DNA of 64,000 nt. Origin: Glaciihabitans arcticus. Lineage in GTDB: Bacteria > Actinomycetota > Actinomycetes > Actinomycetales > Microbacteriaceae. Numbering within the stretch: position 1 is the first letter of the stretch; each line of letters begins with the position of its first letter. Positions 6,921-16,029 of this stretch are shown here, one piece after another. Location of the stretch: the NCBI RefSeq assembly GCF_004310685.1, contig NZ_SISG01000001.1, positions 1,612,001-1,676,000 of the forward strand, read 5' to 3'. The position numbers and the translations under genes were made by a program. The notes beneath the pieces are model-generated. The model did not search any database, was not told the DNA's origin, and worked only from the letters and a program-made list of their open reading frames with translations.

Positions 6921-9812
6921 CTAGTTGCTTGCCGCGATGGCCTTCGCCAGCGCGCGGGTCAGCCGCAGGTCGGCTTCGGCAGCCTTGACGAGGTCGTTCT
7001 CCGCGTAGGCGGCATTCCGGTCGTCGAGCGCGGTCTTCGCCTCGGCGAGTGCCGCGGTCAGCGCGGCGTTGCCGGTTGCGGGCTCCTCCGTGCCGGGATC
7101 GGGCTCTTCGGTGCCGGGATCCGGCTCCTCGGTTCCCGGTTCCACTCCGCCGTCGCCGGCGTTCGCTCCGGAGTCACCCTCGAACAGCGAGTCGAGCGCC
7201 TCGTCGAGGGTGTCCTCGAAGGCGATCTTGTCACCGAATCCGACGAGCACCTTGCGGAGCAGCGGATAACTGGTGTCTCCCGTGGCCTGAACGTAGACCG
7301 GCTGCACGTAGAGCAGTCCGCCACCGACCGGAAGCGTCAGCAGGTTACCCAGCAGCACCTCGGTGTCACCGCGCTTGATGATGGCGAGCTGGTTAGCCAC
7401 AACCGTGTCGGAGCTGAATGCGTTCTGCACCTGACCGGGGCCCGGCACCGTATTCTGGCGCGGCAGGGTCAGCAGCGTGAGTTTGCCGTAGTCGGGACCG
7501 TCATCCGCATTCACCGCGAGGTAACCGGTGAGGTTGTTGCTCGAGGACGTTCCGCTGGCGCGGGGGATGAAGCTCGAGTACAGCGAGAACGCGGGGTTGT
7601 CGGTTCCGGGAACCTGCATCGTCAGGTAGTACGGCGGCTGCAGGGTCGGGTTCGACGCGGGCGACGTGGGGTCGTTGGGCGTAATCCACTGGTCGTTGCC
7701 CGAATAGAACGAGTTCGTGTCGGTGACGTGGAATGATCCGAGGATCGAGCGCTGCACCTTGAACAGGTCGGCCGGGTAACGCACGTGGGCGCGAAGCTCG
7801 GCGCTCATGTCGTCCTTGGACTTGATCGTCGTCGGGAAGATCTTGCTCCAGGTCTTGAGCACCGGGTCGGCCTCGTCCCACGCGTAGAGCGTGACCTCGC
7901 CCGAGTAGGCGTCGACTGTCGCCTTCACCGAGTTGCGGATGTAGTTGAGGTTGTCGACGGCGTACAGCGGAGCCTTGGTGTTGGTGTCTGCGATGGCCGT
8001 GCTGAGCTGCTCGGTCTTCGAGTACGGGTAGTTCGTGCTCGTCGTGTACGCGTCGACGATCCAGACGATCTTGCCGTCGACAACCGCCGGGTAGGCGTCG
8101 CTGTCAGGCGTCAGGTACGGCGCGACCTTCTGCACCCGGGTGATGGGGTTGCGGTCGTACAGGATCTGCGAGTCGTCGGTCACGGCCGACGAGAGGAAGA
8201 TGTCGGTCGACTGGTACTTGATCGAGTAGATGAGCTTGGCGAAGATACCGTCGAGCTTGGGTCCACCATCACCGGCGAAGGTGGTGGAGGTGCCCGACGT
8301 GCTGACCTCTTCGACGTCGTCGTCACCCGACGGATAGTCGTGCTCGATCGGCTCGGAGTCCTTGGAGCCACCGACGATCGAATAGGTCGGCGAGTTCTCG
8401 CCGAAGTAGATGCGCGGCTCGAACTTGCCAAGGTCTCCCGTGCTCGGGATGCCCGACTCGAGGAATACAGGCTGGCCGTCAGTCGTGCGCTGGTTGCCGT
8501 ATGCCGCGACGACTCCATAGCCGTGCGTGTAGACGACGGTGTTGTTGTACCAGCTCTGGGCGTCGCCCAGGCCGTCCTGGTCCAGCTCGCGCACGGCGAT
8601 CACGGTGTCCTGCTTCTTGCCGTCGATCTCGTAGCGGTCGACGTCGAGGTGCGGGGAGAACTTGTAATACTGCTTGAAGCGCTCGAGCTGGGCGAACGAG
8701 TCGGAGACGAGTGCGGGGTCGATGATGCGGATGTTCGCGGTCGTCTCGGCGTCTTCGCGCAGGGCTCCCGCCGTGGCGTCTGTTTCGGCGTCGTAGGTCT
8801 GCTCGACCACCTCGGCCACACCGTAGGCGTCGCGCGTCGCGTCAATGCTGCGCTCGATGTAGGGCGACTCGAGCACTCGCGCGCTCGGGTCGACCTGGAA
8901 GCGCTGAACGATGAACGGGTAGACGGAGCCGACGAGCAGCGAGCTCACGATGAGCAGCGCCGTGCCGATGACCGGCAGGCGCCAGCGTCCGACGATCGCG
9001 GTGAAGATGAAAAGCAGCGCGACGAGGGCCGCGATGCCGGCGAGGATCGCCTTGCTCGGGATCACCGAGTTGACTTCGGTATAGCCGGCACCGGTGCCGA
9101 TGAAGCCAGCGCTGGACCCGGCGAGGGTGAGGTACTGGTCGAGCCAGAGGCTCACGGCCTGGATGGCGAGGAACAGTGCGGCGGTGATGGAGAGCTGAAT
9201 GCGTGCCGAGCGCGAGATGCGCACCTCACGACCGAGCACGCGGAACGCGCCGTAGAGGTAGCTCGTGGCGAAGGCCGCGACGAAGGAGATGAGCACGATC
9301 GCCGAGGCGTAGCCGACGACGCCGTGGAAGAACGGCAGCTCGAAGAAGTAGAAGCCGAGGTCGAGGTTGAACTGCGGGTCCTTCTGACCGAACGACGTGC
9401 GGTTGAGGTACTGCAGCACCGTCTCCCAGCGGGCGGCAGTGGAGACACCGGCGAAGATGCCGAGCACGGCCGGGATGCCGAACATGGCCAGCCGACGCAG
9501 CGGCTCTATGACCTGCTGGTAGCGGTCGAGCTGCGAGTTGAGCTTCGCGTAGACCGGGCGCGCCCGGAACGCTATCTCGATGCTGACCCAGACGGGTACG
9601 GCCATCGCGACGAACCCAACGAGGAACATCACGACCGTGGCGACCCACTGCGTGGTCAGGACCCCCAGGAAACCGAGCTGGTCGAACCAGAGGACATCGG
9701 CGTAGAGGCCAGCGAAGAGGAAGAAGACCACCACGATGATGGCGAGGATTGCCGCCGTGATCGTGAGGGTGACCCTCGTTCGGCTGGCTGGCGGCGTTGC
9801 TGTGGACGTCAC
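6921..9812 (-). CDS. UPF0182 family large membrane protein
   Basis: A 963-residue protein matching the UPF0182 family in layout: about seven transmembrane helices in the first 300 residues (including FFLFAGLYADVLWFDQLGF), then a large extracytoplasmic region with YTHGYGVVAAYGN and IYFGENSPTYSIVGG, and a soluble C-terminus. Near the C-terminus is an acidic low-complexity segment with tandem EEPDPGT repeats. Biochemical function of the family is unknown; the M. tuberculosis homologue is Rv3193c. The start is GTG with AGGAG 8 nt upstream. It follows the PDZ protease gene by 72 bases, as in mycobacteria. Confidence 0.93.
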   Translation of the reverse strand: MTSTATPPASRTRVTLTITAAILAIIVVVFFLFAGLYADVLWFDQLGFLGVLTTQWVATVVMFLVGFVAMAVPVWVSIEIAFRARPVYAKLNSQLDRYQQVIEPLRRLAMFGIPAVLGIFAGVSTAARWETVLQYLNRTSFGQKDPQFNLDLGFYFFELPFFHGVVGYASAIVLISFVAAFATSYLYGAFRVLGREVRISRSARIQLSITAALFLAIQAVSLWLDQYLTLAGSSAGFIGTGAGYTEVNSVIPSKAILAGIAALVALLFIFTAIVGRWRLPVIGTALLIVSSLLVGSVYPFIVQRFQVDPSARVLESPYIERSIDATRDAYGVAEVVEQTYDAETDATAGALREDAETTANIRIIDPALVSDSFAQLERFKQYYKFSPHLDVDRYEIDGKKQDTVIAVRELDQDGLGDAQSWYNNTVVYTHGYGVVAAYGNQRTTDGQPVFLESGIPSTGDLGKFEPRIYFGENSPTYSIVGGSKDSEPIEHDYPSGDDDVEEVSTSGTSTTFAGDGGPKLDGIFAKLIYSIKYQSTDIFLSSAVTDDSQILYDRNPITRVQKVAPYLTPDSDAYPAVVDGKIVWIVDAYTTSTNYPYSKTEQLSTAIADTNTKAPLYAVDNLNYIRNSVKATVDAYSGEVTLYAWDEADPVLKTWSKIFPTTIKSKDDMSAELRAHVRYPADLFKVQRSILGSFHVTDTNSFYSGNDQWITPNDPTSPASNPTLQPPYYLTMQVPGTDNPAFSLYSSFIPRASGTSSSNNLTGYLAVNADDGPDYGKLTLLTLPRQNTVPGPGQVQNAFSSDTVVANQLAIIKRGDTEVLLGNLLTLPVGGGLLYVQPVYVQATGDTSYPLLRKVLVGFGDKIAFEDTLDEALDSLFEGDSGANAGDGGVEPGTEEPDPGTEEPDPGTEEPATGNAALTAALAEAKTALDDRNAAYAENDLVKAAEADLRLTRALAKAIAASN

Positions 9813-9884
9813 GTGGACTGCTCCTGGTGTCTAGATTGCGGTCTCGGCCATCTTAACGGGGCGCGACCCGGCCTTGCCTGACAG

Positions 9885-11003
9885 TTATCCCGCTGGGCAG
9901 GTGGCGATGTCGTCGATCTCGCCCGAGGCGATCCCGGCGAGCGCCGTCATCGAGTCGTCGAGGTCTTCGACGGCGAAGACCGTGAGGCCGTCGGGGATGT
10001 GCCCGGTGACCTCGTCGCAGTTCGCTTCGGGGGCCAGGAAGTAGGTGGCGCCTGCGTCCAGCGCCCCGTACATCTTCTGGCGGATGCCACCGATGGGGCC
10101 GATGTCGCCTTCTCCGGTGATGGTCCCGGTGCCGGCGACATCCTCGCCGCCATTGAGGTCGCCCTCGGTCAGTTTGTCGATTATGCCGAGCGCGAACATC
10201 TGTCCGGCGCTCGGTCCGCCGACGTTCTCGAGCTGGATCGTCACGTCGAATGGGAAGTCGTAGGCGTTGCTGATGAGCACGCCGAGCACGGGCTGACGCT
10301 CGGCGGTTCCGTTCTCGGGGCTCAGGGTCGGGGTGACCTCGAGGGTCTGCTCGACACCGTCGCGATCGACGACGAGGGTCATCGGCTTGTCGACGCCGTT
10401 TGCGGCGATCGCCTCGCGCATCTGCGAGACGTAGAGGTAACTCTCGCCGTTCAGGCTCTGGATGACGTCACCCTCCTCCACGATCCCGTCGGAGGCGCTC
10501 CCCTCCGTGAGTCCCGCAATGGTCAGCGTGCTGGTGAAGTCGTAGCCGAGCCGGTCGAGGGCGGCGGCGATCGACTCCTGCTGCGAGACCTCCATCTGGA
10601 TCCGGCTCGCCTCCGAGGACTGCTCGACGGTCACGCCCTGCGGGTACACCTGGTCGATCGGCACAACGGCCTTGCTCGGGTCGAGCCAGGCGGTGGCCGT
10701 CTCGAACCAGCGCAGGGGGTTGTCACGGTTGCCGACGATCGAGACGGTGAGGAGGTTGAGCGAACCCGTGGTGGGGAACGTCTCCTCCATGGGGATGTCG
10801 ATCAACGGGACATCCTCACCCTCGATGGCGACGGTGCCGAGAGTGTCGAAGACGGGCCCGGGCTTCTCGATCACGTACGGCGACGGGAGGAGCGCGACGA
10901 CCACGATCGCGGTGATCGCGAAGCCGAGCAGAGACCAGCCGAACCATCCCCCACCGCGTCGGCGGGGCGGGTAGTCGGGCTCAACATCGGTGAAAAGGGA
11001 CAC
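9885..11003 (-). CDS. Membrane-anchored PDZ/S16 (Lon-like) serine protease
   Basis: A 372-residue YlbL/Rv3194c-type protease. One N-terminal transmembrane helix (about 22-40) is followed by an extracytoplasmic domain, a PDZ domain (about 155-235) and an S16 Lon-type catalytic domain with Ser265 in NVGGPSAG and Lys310 in GGIRQKMYGA. It probably degrades or processes proteins outside the cytoplasmic membrane. The GTG at 11003 (MSLFTDVEP...) is preferred over the longer frame to 11048, because AAGGA lies 5 nt before it and homologues begin with this segment. It heads the minus-strand unit with UPF0182 and the methyltransferase, and diverges from the DUF2342 gene. Confidence 0.9.
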   Translation of the reverse strand: MSLFTDVEPDYPPRRRGGGWFGWSLLGFAITAIVVVALLPSPYVIEKPGPVFDTLGTVAIEGEDVPLIDIPMEETFPTTGSLNLLTVSIVGNRDNPLRWFETATAWLDPSKAVVPIDQVYPQGVTVEQSSEASRIQMEVSQQESIAAALDRLGYDFTSTLTIAGLTEGSASDGIVEEGDVIQSLNGESYLYVSQMREAIAANGVDKPMTLVVDRDGVEQTLEVTPTLSPENGTAERQPVLGVLISNAYDFPFDVTIQLENVGGPSAGQMFALGIIDKLTEGDLNGGEDVAGTGTITGEGDIGPIGGIRQKMYGALDAGATYFLAPEANCDEVTGHIPDGLTVFAVEDLDDSMTALAGIASGEIDDIATCPAG

Positions 11004-11109
11004 CGTTATCCTTCGGCAGAAGTCGGGAAGAACTGACCTGTTCGCCACGGGCGCACAGGCAGAAACCCCAGCATAGGTGAATTCCCGGTGAGGAAGCCCT
11101 GCCAGCGGC

Positions 11110-11115
11110 TAGCGT
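11110..11115 (+). promoter_or_regulatory. -10 box of DUF2342 gene, leaderless
   Basis: TAGCGT ends 6 nt before the ATG at 11122, with no ribosome site in between. Confidence 0.55.
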
Positions 11116-11121
11116 GGATTT

Positions 11122-12477
11122 ATGCCTGATGACCCCCGCGACGACCCCGAGAATGAGTTCCGCGACATGATGCGCGAGTTCCTCTCGGGCAATGCAGAAT
11201 TCGACCCGAGCCAGCTCGCGAGCGCTGCCGGCCTGCCCGACGATCCGGAGCTCGTGCGGCAGCTCATCAGCCAGCTGCAGAACGCGCTGTCATCGAGCAC
11301 GGATGGCCCCAACTGGGGTCTCGCGCTCGAACAGGCGTCGAGCCTCGCCGCCCGGTCGAGCGTCGTCTCGCTGCCGGCCGAGCGCTCACAACTGGAGCAG
11401 GCGCTACACGTCGCCTCTCTCTGGCTCGCCGAGACCACGGACATCTCCGAGCTCACCGTCGAACCGCGGCTCATGAGCCGCAGCGAATGGGTCGCCGCGA
11501 CCATGCCGTTCTGGCAGCAGCTTGCTGAGCCGGTCGCCACGAGCATCGCGAACGCGCTCTCCGACACCATCAAGGAGCAGGCGCCCGAGGAGATGAGCGA
11601 GATGATCGCCGGAGCCAGCAACATGGTGCGCAACGTCGGCGGCACGCTCTTCGCGATGCAGCTCGGACAGGTTGTCGGCCAGCTCGCGAGCGAGGTCGTC
11701 TCCGGCGGGGACATCGGCATCCCCCTGCTCGGCCCACTCGGCGAGGCCGACCAGCAGGCTGCGCTCATCCCCCAGAACGTGGTCGGTTTCGCCGCCGGCC
11801 TCGATGTTCCCCTCGACCAGGTGCAGCTCTATCTCGCGGTGCGCGAGCTCGCCCACGCGCGGCTGTTCCGGCACGCGAAGTGGCTGCGGCTTCAGCTGCT
11901 GACCTCGATCACCGATTCCGCACGAGGCAGTCGAATCAACGCTGAAGCCCTCGAGCAGATCGCGGAGCGGTTTGACCCCGCGAACCCGGAGGAGCTGCGC
12001 GAGGCCATGGCGAGCGGCGCGCTGATTCCCCCGAAAACTGAAGAGCAGCTCGCCGCCCTCGGCCGGCTCGAGACCATGCTCGCGCTCATCGACGGCTGGG
12101 TAGACGTGATCACCGCGGAGGCTACCCAACGCCTCCCCCGCAGCGCCGCAATCGCTGAGACGGTGCGCCGTCGTCGCGCAGCGGGAGGCCCGGCGGAATC
12201 CGCGTTCGCGACCCTCGTCGGGCTCGACCTGCGTCCGCGTCGCCTGCGCGAAGCCGCGGCCATGTGGCGCCAGGTCACCGACGCCGTCGGTGCCCAGAAG
12301 CGCGACGCGCTTTGGTTCCACCCCGACCTGGTTCCTACCGCTGACGACATCACCGACCCCAGCGCGCTGATCGCCCGAATCACCGCAGGCGAAGCGCCTC
12401 TGGATGACGTCGACCGCGCCCTCGAAGACCTGCTGAACGACGAGACCGGCGATCGCCCGCATGAGGACACCCCGTAG
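11122..12477 (+). CDS. DUF2342 / zinc-dependent-metalloprotease-like protein
   Basis: A 451-residue protein of the actinobacterial DUF2342 family (TIGR03624; Rv3195 in M. tuberculosis). Databases often call it a zinc-dependent metalloprotease. The relevant helix here reads AVRELAHARLF, so the first His of HExxH is replaced by Arg and the Glu is followed by LAH; protease activity is therefore doubtful. The N-terminal 35 residues are acidic and probably flexible (EFRDMMREFLSGNAEFD). It is cytoplasmic with no signal peptide. Gene order next to the PDZ protease and UPF0182 is conserved in actinobacteria. The biochemical role is unknown. Confidence 0.85.
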   Translation: MPDDPRDDPENEFRDMMREFLSGNAEFDPSQLASAAGLPDDPELVRQLISQLQNALSSSTDGPNWGLALEQASSLAARSSVVSLPAERSQLEQALHVASLWLAETTDISELTVEPRLMSRSEWVAATMPFWQQLAEPVATSIANALSDTIKEQAPEEMSEMIAGASNMVRNVGGTLFAMQLGQVVGQLASEVVSGGDIGIPLLGPLGEADQQAALIPQNVVGFAAGLDVPLDQVQLYLAVRELAHARLFRHAKWLRLQLLTSITDSARGSRINAEALEQIAERFDPANPEELREAMASGALIPPKTEEQLAALGRLETMLALIDGWVDVITAEATQRLPRSAAIAETVRRRRAAGGPAESAFATLVGLDLRPRRLREAAAMWRQVTDAVGAQKRDALWFHPDLVPTADDITDPSALIARITAGEAPLDDVDRALEDLLNDETGDRPHEDTP

Positions 12478-12543
12478 CTTCTGAATAGCGCAGCTGTGGA
12501 TCGTTAGCGCGGGCTCTACCCGCGCGGTGGCATCGTGTTCGCC

Positions 12544-13404
12544 ATGGTGCTCGCCCTCGACTCCCGCTATCCGCTCGTCTGGCGCACGCCGTCGAGCCTG
12601 CAGCTCGGCGTGAGTACGCCACGAGCCGTGTTCGAGAACGTCGACCTCGCGACCGAGCGGATGCTCGACGCGCTCGTGGGCGGCGTCAGCAGCTCGGGGC
12701 TCATGATGATCGGAACCTCGGCGCGAGCGAGCGAGGCCGAGGTAGCCGCGTTCCTGCAGCGCGTGCGTCCGGCGCTGCGCACCCCGACCCTGCCGCGGGG
12801 GCGCCCCGACGTGCTCGTCGTCGGGCGGGGGCACACGGCGGCGCGCATCGCCGCAGGGATCGCGGCAACCGGCGCTCGCGTTGTGGAGTCATCCGCCCGG
12901 ACACCGGAGACGCGCATCCGCTACGCGCTCGTTGTGCTCGTGAGTTGCTTCGTGGTGGAACCGTCGCTGCACGGGCTATGGTTGCGGCGGGACATCCCGC
13001 ACCTGCCGGTGGTGCTGTCGGACACGACGGTCGAGATCGGGCCCACCGTCGAGCCGGGTTCCGGCCCCTGCCTGTACTGCCTGCTGCGCACCCGAACCGA
13101 CGCGGATGCAGCCTGGCCGGCGATCGCCGCGCAGCTGTGGGGCAGGCGCAGCGCGCTCGACACTCCCCTGGTCGCGGGCGAGGTCGCGGCGATCGTGACC
13201 CGCATCGCGGCGGCGCGGCTTCGGCGGCCGGACGCCGTCGAGCCGGTGCACACGCAGCTCGAACTCGACCCGGCGACGGGGGCTGTGCGACGTTCGATCC
13301 GCCAGCGTCACCCCGAGTGCGAGTGTGCCGACCTACAGATCGTTCAGGAAGCGGGAGCGCTGGCGCCGACCGGTGCGCTGGCCCGCGCCGCCGCCCGACT
13401 CTGA
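12544..13404 (+). CDS. Cyclodehydratase-like / ThiF-related protein
   Basis: A 286-residue protein of the family annotated as cyclodehydratase or TOMM-precursor-like in actinobacteria. A nucleotide-binding-like segment, VLVVGRGHTAARIAAGIAATGA, lies near residue 90. A Cys cluster, CLYC (about 178) with the C-terminal CECAD, could bind zinc as in E1-like proteins. The true catalytic machinery of E1 enzymes is not obvious, and no precursor peptide is seen nearby. The ATG at 12544 is preferred over GTG at 12535. The last 72 bases overlap the 3' end of the helicase gene on the other strand. Confidence 0.75.
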   Translation: MVLALDSRYPLVWRTPSSLQLGVSTPRAVFENVDLATERMLDALVGGVSSSGLMMIGTSARASEAEVAAFLQRVRPALRTPTLPRGRPDVLVVGRGHTAARIAAGIAATGARVVESSARTPETRIRYALVVLVSCFVVEPSLHGLWLRRDIPHLPVVLSDTTVEIGPTVEPGSGPCLYCLLRTRTDADAAWPAIAAQLWGRRSALDTPLVAGEVAAIVTRIAAARLRRPDAVEPVHTQLELDPATGAVRRSIRQRHPECECADLQIVQEAGALAPTGALARAAARL

Positions 13405-15039
13405 CCACGACAGGGCGAGCTTTGCGCGGGCGCGGGTGACGCCGACGTAGAGCAGTCGGCGCTCCTCCTCGACGGCCGCGGAGCTGCCCGCGTAGCTGAT
13501 CGGCACGAGCCCCTCGGAGAGCCCGACGAGGTAGACGTTCTCCCACTCGAGGCCCTTCGCGGAGTGCAGCGTCGCGAGCGTGACAGCGGAGCGCTGCGGT
13601 TCGTGCTGGCCGCTCTGGCGTTCCTGCAGCTCGGCGACGAACTCGCGCAGTGTTGTGCCCTCGGGGGCCGCCTCGGCGAGCCCCATGAGCGCGTTGAGCG
13701 AGTCCCAGCGGTCGCGGAGGGCGCCGCGGGTTTCGGGGGCATCCTGCGTCCAGCCGAGCACACGCAGCACGTCGCTCACCGTCTTGAACAGGGGCTCACC
13801 GACGACGGAGACCGAGGCGCCCTTGAGCATCATGAGGGCCTCCTTGATCTCGCGCAGCTCGAAGAAGCGGGTGCCTCCGCGCAACAGGTAACTGACCCCG
13901 GCGTCATCCAGAGCAGCTTCGAGAGCGGCGGCCTGCACGTTGATGCGGTACAGGATCGCGATGTCCTCAGGTCTGGTGCCGGCCTCGATGTCGGCGGCGA
14001 TCGCCTGGGCGACGGCGCGCGCCTCGCGGCTGTCGTTCTCGAAGGCGGTGATCGTGGGCGGCCGGGTCGCGGAGGGCGGAAGCGGCTCCGCCTCGTCGCG
14101 CTGCGGCGGGTGCAGCGTGAGCGCGCCCGGGCGCCCCTTCATCAGCCGGTTGGCCGAGTCGATGATCGCCGGCGTCGAGCGGTAGTTCTGCTCAAGGCGC
14201 ACCACTACGGCGTCCTGGTGGGCGGACGGGAAGCCGAGCAGATAGTCGGGCGTCGCACCCGCGAAGGAGTAGATGGTCTGGCTCGCATCGCCGACCACGC
14301 ACAGGTCGTTGCGGGTGCCGAGCCAGAGGCCGAGCAGGTCGTGCTGCAGGGGCGAGACGTCCTGATACTCGTCCACGACAAAGAACCGGTACTGCTCGCG
14401 CACCTGCTGGGCGACCCGCGGCTCGGACTCGATCATGCCAGCCGTGGCCAGCAAAACGTCTTCGAAGTCGAGCTGCCGGCGCTCGTCCTTGACGTCTTCA
14501 TAGGCCTGCTGCAGGGCAACGGCCTTCTCCACGGTGAGCGCCTGGGGCAGGGTGCGCTTCTCGGCAGCCTTCGCATACTGGTCGATGCTCAACCGGGACA
14601 CCTTGCGCCACTCGATCTCCGAGGCCGTGTCGCGCAGGGTCGGCGTATCCAGTTTCAACCGGATGCTGTCCGCGGCATGGGCGAGCAGCCGCGCCTTGCT
14701 GTCGATAAGACGCGGCATCGCGCCGCCCACGACCTGCGGCCAGAAGAAGTTCAGCTGCGACAGCGCGCTCGCGTGGAAGGTGCGTGCCGCGACCCCGGAG
14801 GCGCCCAGGTGGCGCAGCCTGTTGCGCAGTTCGCCGGCCGCGCGGCTCGTGAAGGTGAGGGCCATGACCCGTCCGGGCGGGTAGACACCGGTCGCCACCC
14901 CGTACGCGATGCGGTGGGTGATAGCGCGGGTCTTGCCGGTTCCGGCGCCGGCGAGCAGGCAGACCGGGCCGAGAAGGGTCTCGGCGGCCTGGCGCTGCTG
15001 GTCGTCGAGGTCGGCGAGCAGGGACTCGGCGTCGGTCAT
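13333..15039 (-). CDS. uvrD2: UvrD2-like superfamily 1 DNA helicase
   Basis: A 568-residue 3'-5' SF1A helicase. It shows the Q motif (LDDQQRQAA), Walker A AGAGTGKT (30-37), motif Ia LTFTSRAAGEL, Walker B VVDEYQDVSPLQ, motif III GDASQTIYSFAGA, motif IV LEQNYRS, motif V LHSAKGLEWENVYL and motif VI VGVTRAR. The protein stops soon after motif VI. Mycobacterial UvrD2 carries an HRDC domain and tetracysteine motif beyond this point, and neither is present. The ATG overlaps the NudC stop (ATGA), so translation is coupled. The likely role is DNA repair or removal of DNA-bound protein. Confidence 0.9.
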   Translation of the reverse strand: MTDAESLLADLDDQQRQAAETLLGPVCLLAGAGTGKTRAITHRIAYGVATGVYPPGRVMALTFTSRAAGELRNRLRHLGASGVAARTFHASALSQLNFFWPQVVGGAMPRLIDSKARLLAHAADSIRLKLDTPTLRDTASEIEWRKVSRLSIDQYAKAAEKRTLPQALTVEKAVALQQAYEDVKDERRQLDFEDVLLATAGMIESEPRVAQQVREQYRFFVVDEYQDVSPLQHDLLGLWLGTRNDLCVVGDASQTIYSFAGATPDYLLGFPSAHQDAVVVRLEQNYRSTPAIIDSANRLMKGRPGALTLHPPQRDEAEPLPPSATRPPTITAFENDSREARAVAQAIAADIEAGTRPEDIAILYRINVQAAALEAALDDAGVSYLLRGGTRFFELREIKEALMMLKGASVSVVGEPLFKTVSDVLRVLGWTQDAPETRGALRDRWDSLNALMGLAEAAPEGTTLREFVAELQERQSGQHEPQRSAVTLATLHSAKGLEWENVYLVGLSEGLVPISYAGSSAAVEEERRLLYVGVTRARAKLALSWSESGGGAGQRTGRRQRSRFLNDL

Positions 15040-15962
15040 TCCTTGTCCTGCAGGGAGCCGCCGTACCATTCCTCGATGATGGCGCGGGCGATAGACGTGG
15101 GGCCGGGAAGCAGGATCTCGCCGAGTGCGTTGCGCAGCTCGTCACGGCTGAACCAGCGCAGGTCGAGGATCTCGTTGCCATCGGGCGTGAGGATGCTCTC
15201 CACGTCCGGGTCGACGCGGGCGGTGAAACCGAGCATGAGCGAGGCGGGGAACGGCCAGGGCTGGCTGCCGAGGTAGACGGGGTCGATCACGCGGATGCCC
15301 GACTCCTCGAAGATCTCGCGGGCGACCGCCGTCTCGAGCGACTCCCCCGGTTCGACGAAACCGGCGAGCAGCGAGTAGCGGTTGTTCTCCCAGAGCGCGT
15401 TGGAGCCGAGCAGGATGCGGTCGTTCGAGTCGGTCACGCCGACGATGATCGCGGCGTCGGTGCGCGGAAAGACCTCGCTGCCGGTGGTCGGGTCGACCCG
15501 CACCCAGCCGGCCTTCTCCGGTGTTGTCGCGACACCGGTGCGCGGCGAGAAGCCGTGCGAATCGTGCCAGTTGAGAATGCCGAGCGCCTCTGCGAACAGA
15601 CCGGTGTCTCGATCGCTGAGCTTGTCGCCGATGCGGCGCAGATTGCCCCAGTCCGACTCGGCCAGGTGTCCGGCATCCTCGAGGAGTGCGGCGACGATCG
15701 GTGTGCCGACCGGCTCGGGGCTCGTCGTTGAGAGCGAGCGGCCCAGATAGACGAGCATGGCCGGCTTCGGGATGGCGTCGAACGGCACAAGCGCCAAGGA
15801 GGTCGGGGTCGCGAGCAGCGCTTCGCCCTGGAAGATGGGGAGCACCCGCGCGGTCGGATCGGCGCGCAGTTCGTCGAACAGGGCGGGGCGTTCGCGGGCG
15901 AGGTAGTCGCGATCGAGCTCGTAGCGCGACAGCGGGAGGCGCGCGAGGAATGACTGTGACAT
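15036..15962 (-). CDS. nudC: NudC-type NADH pyrophosphatase, zinc ribbon lost
   Basis: A 308-residue Nudix hydrolase of the NudC family, which splits NAD(H) into NMN and AMP and can remove NAD caps from RNA. The Nudix box GFVEPGESLETAVAREIFEESGI spans 201-223 and the NudC signature SQPWPFPAS 233-241. The four Cys that normally bind zinc before the Nudix fold are absent: the region 131-165 (NWHDSHGFSPRTG...) has none. M. tuberculosis NudC is Rv3199c, also next to uvrD2. The last four bases overlap the helicase start. Confidence 0.92.
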   Translation of the reverse strand: MSQSFLARLPLSRYELDRDYLARERPALFDELRADPTARVLPIFQGEALLATPTSLALVPFDAIPKPAMLVYLGRSLSTTSPEPVGTPIVAALLEDAGHLAESDWGNLRRIGDKLSDRDTGLFAEALGILNWHDSHGFSPRTGVATTPEKAGWVRVDPTTGSEVFPRTDAAIIVGVTDSNDRILLGSNALWENNRYSLLAGFVEPGESLETAVAREIFEESGIRVIDPVYLGSQPWPFPASLMLGFTARVDPDVESILTPDGNEILDLRWFSRDELRNALGEILLPGPTSIARAIIEEWYGGSLQDKE

Positions 15963-16017
15963 TGGCCGACCGTTCGAGAAGTGCGTGGCGTAAGAGCCTG
16001 CTGGCGCGGAGTCGACC

Positions 16018-16023
16018 TACCCT
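16018..16023 (+). promoter_or_regulatory. -10 box of phosphotransferase-like gene, leaderless
   Basis: TACCCT ends 6 nt before the ATG at 16030. Confidence 0.55.
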
Positions 16024-16029
16024 GTTCGT

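Noticed and set aside
7785-9881. A 698-codon open frame on the plus strand opposite the UPF0182 gene
   Set aside because: Its product is Arg/Asp/Val-rich and without motifs, the usual shadow of a high-GC gene; the minus-strand frame matches UPF0182 over its full length.
13564-15276. A 570-codon plus-strand frame opposite uvrD2
   Set aside because: All helicase motifs are on the minus strand; the plus-strand product is repetitive and motif-free.
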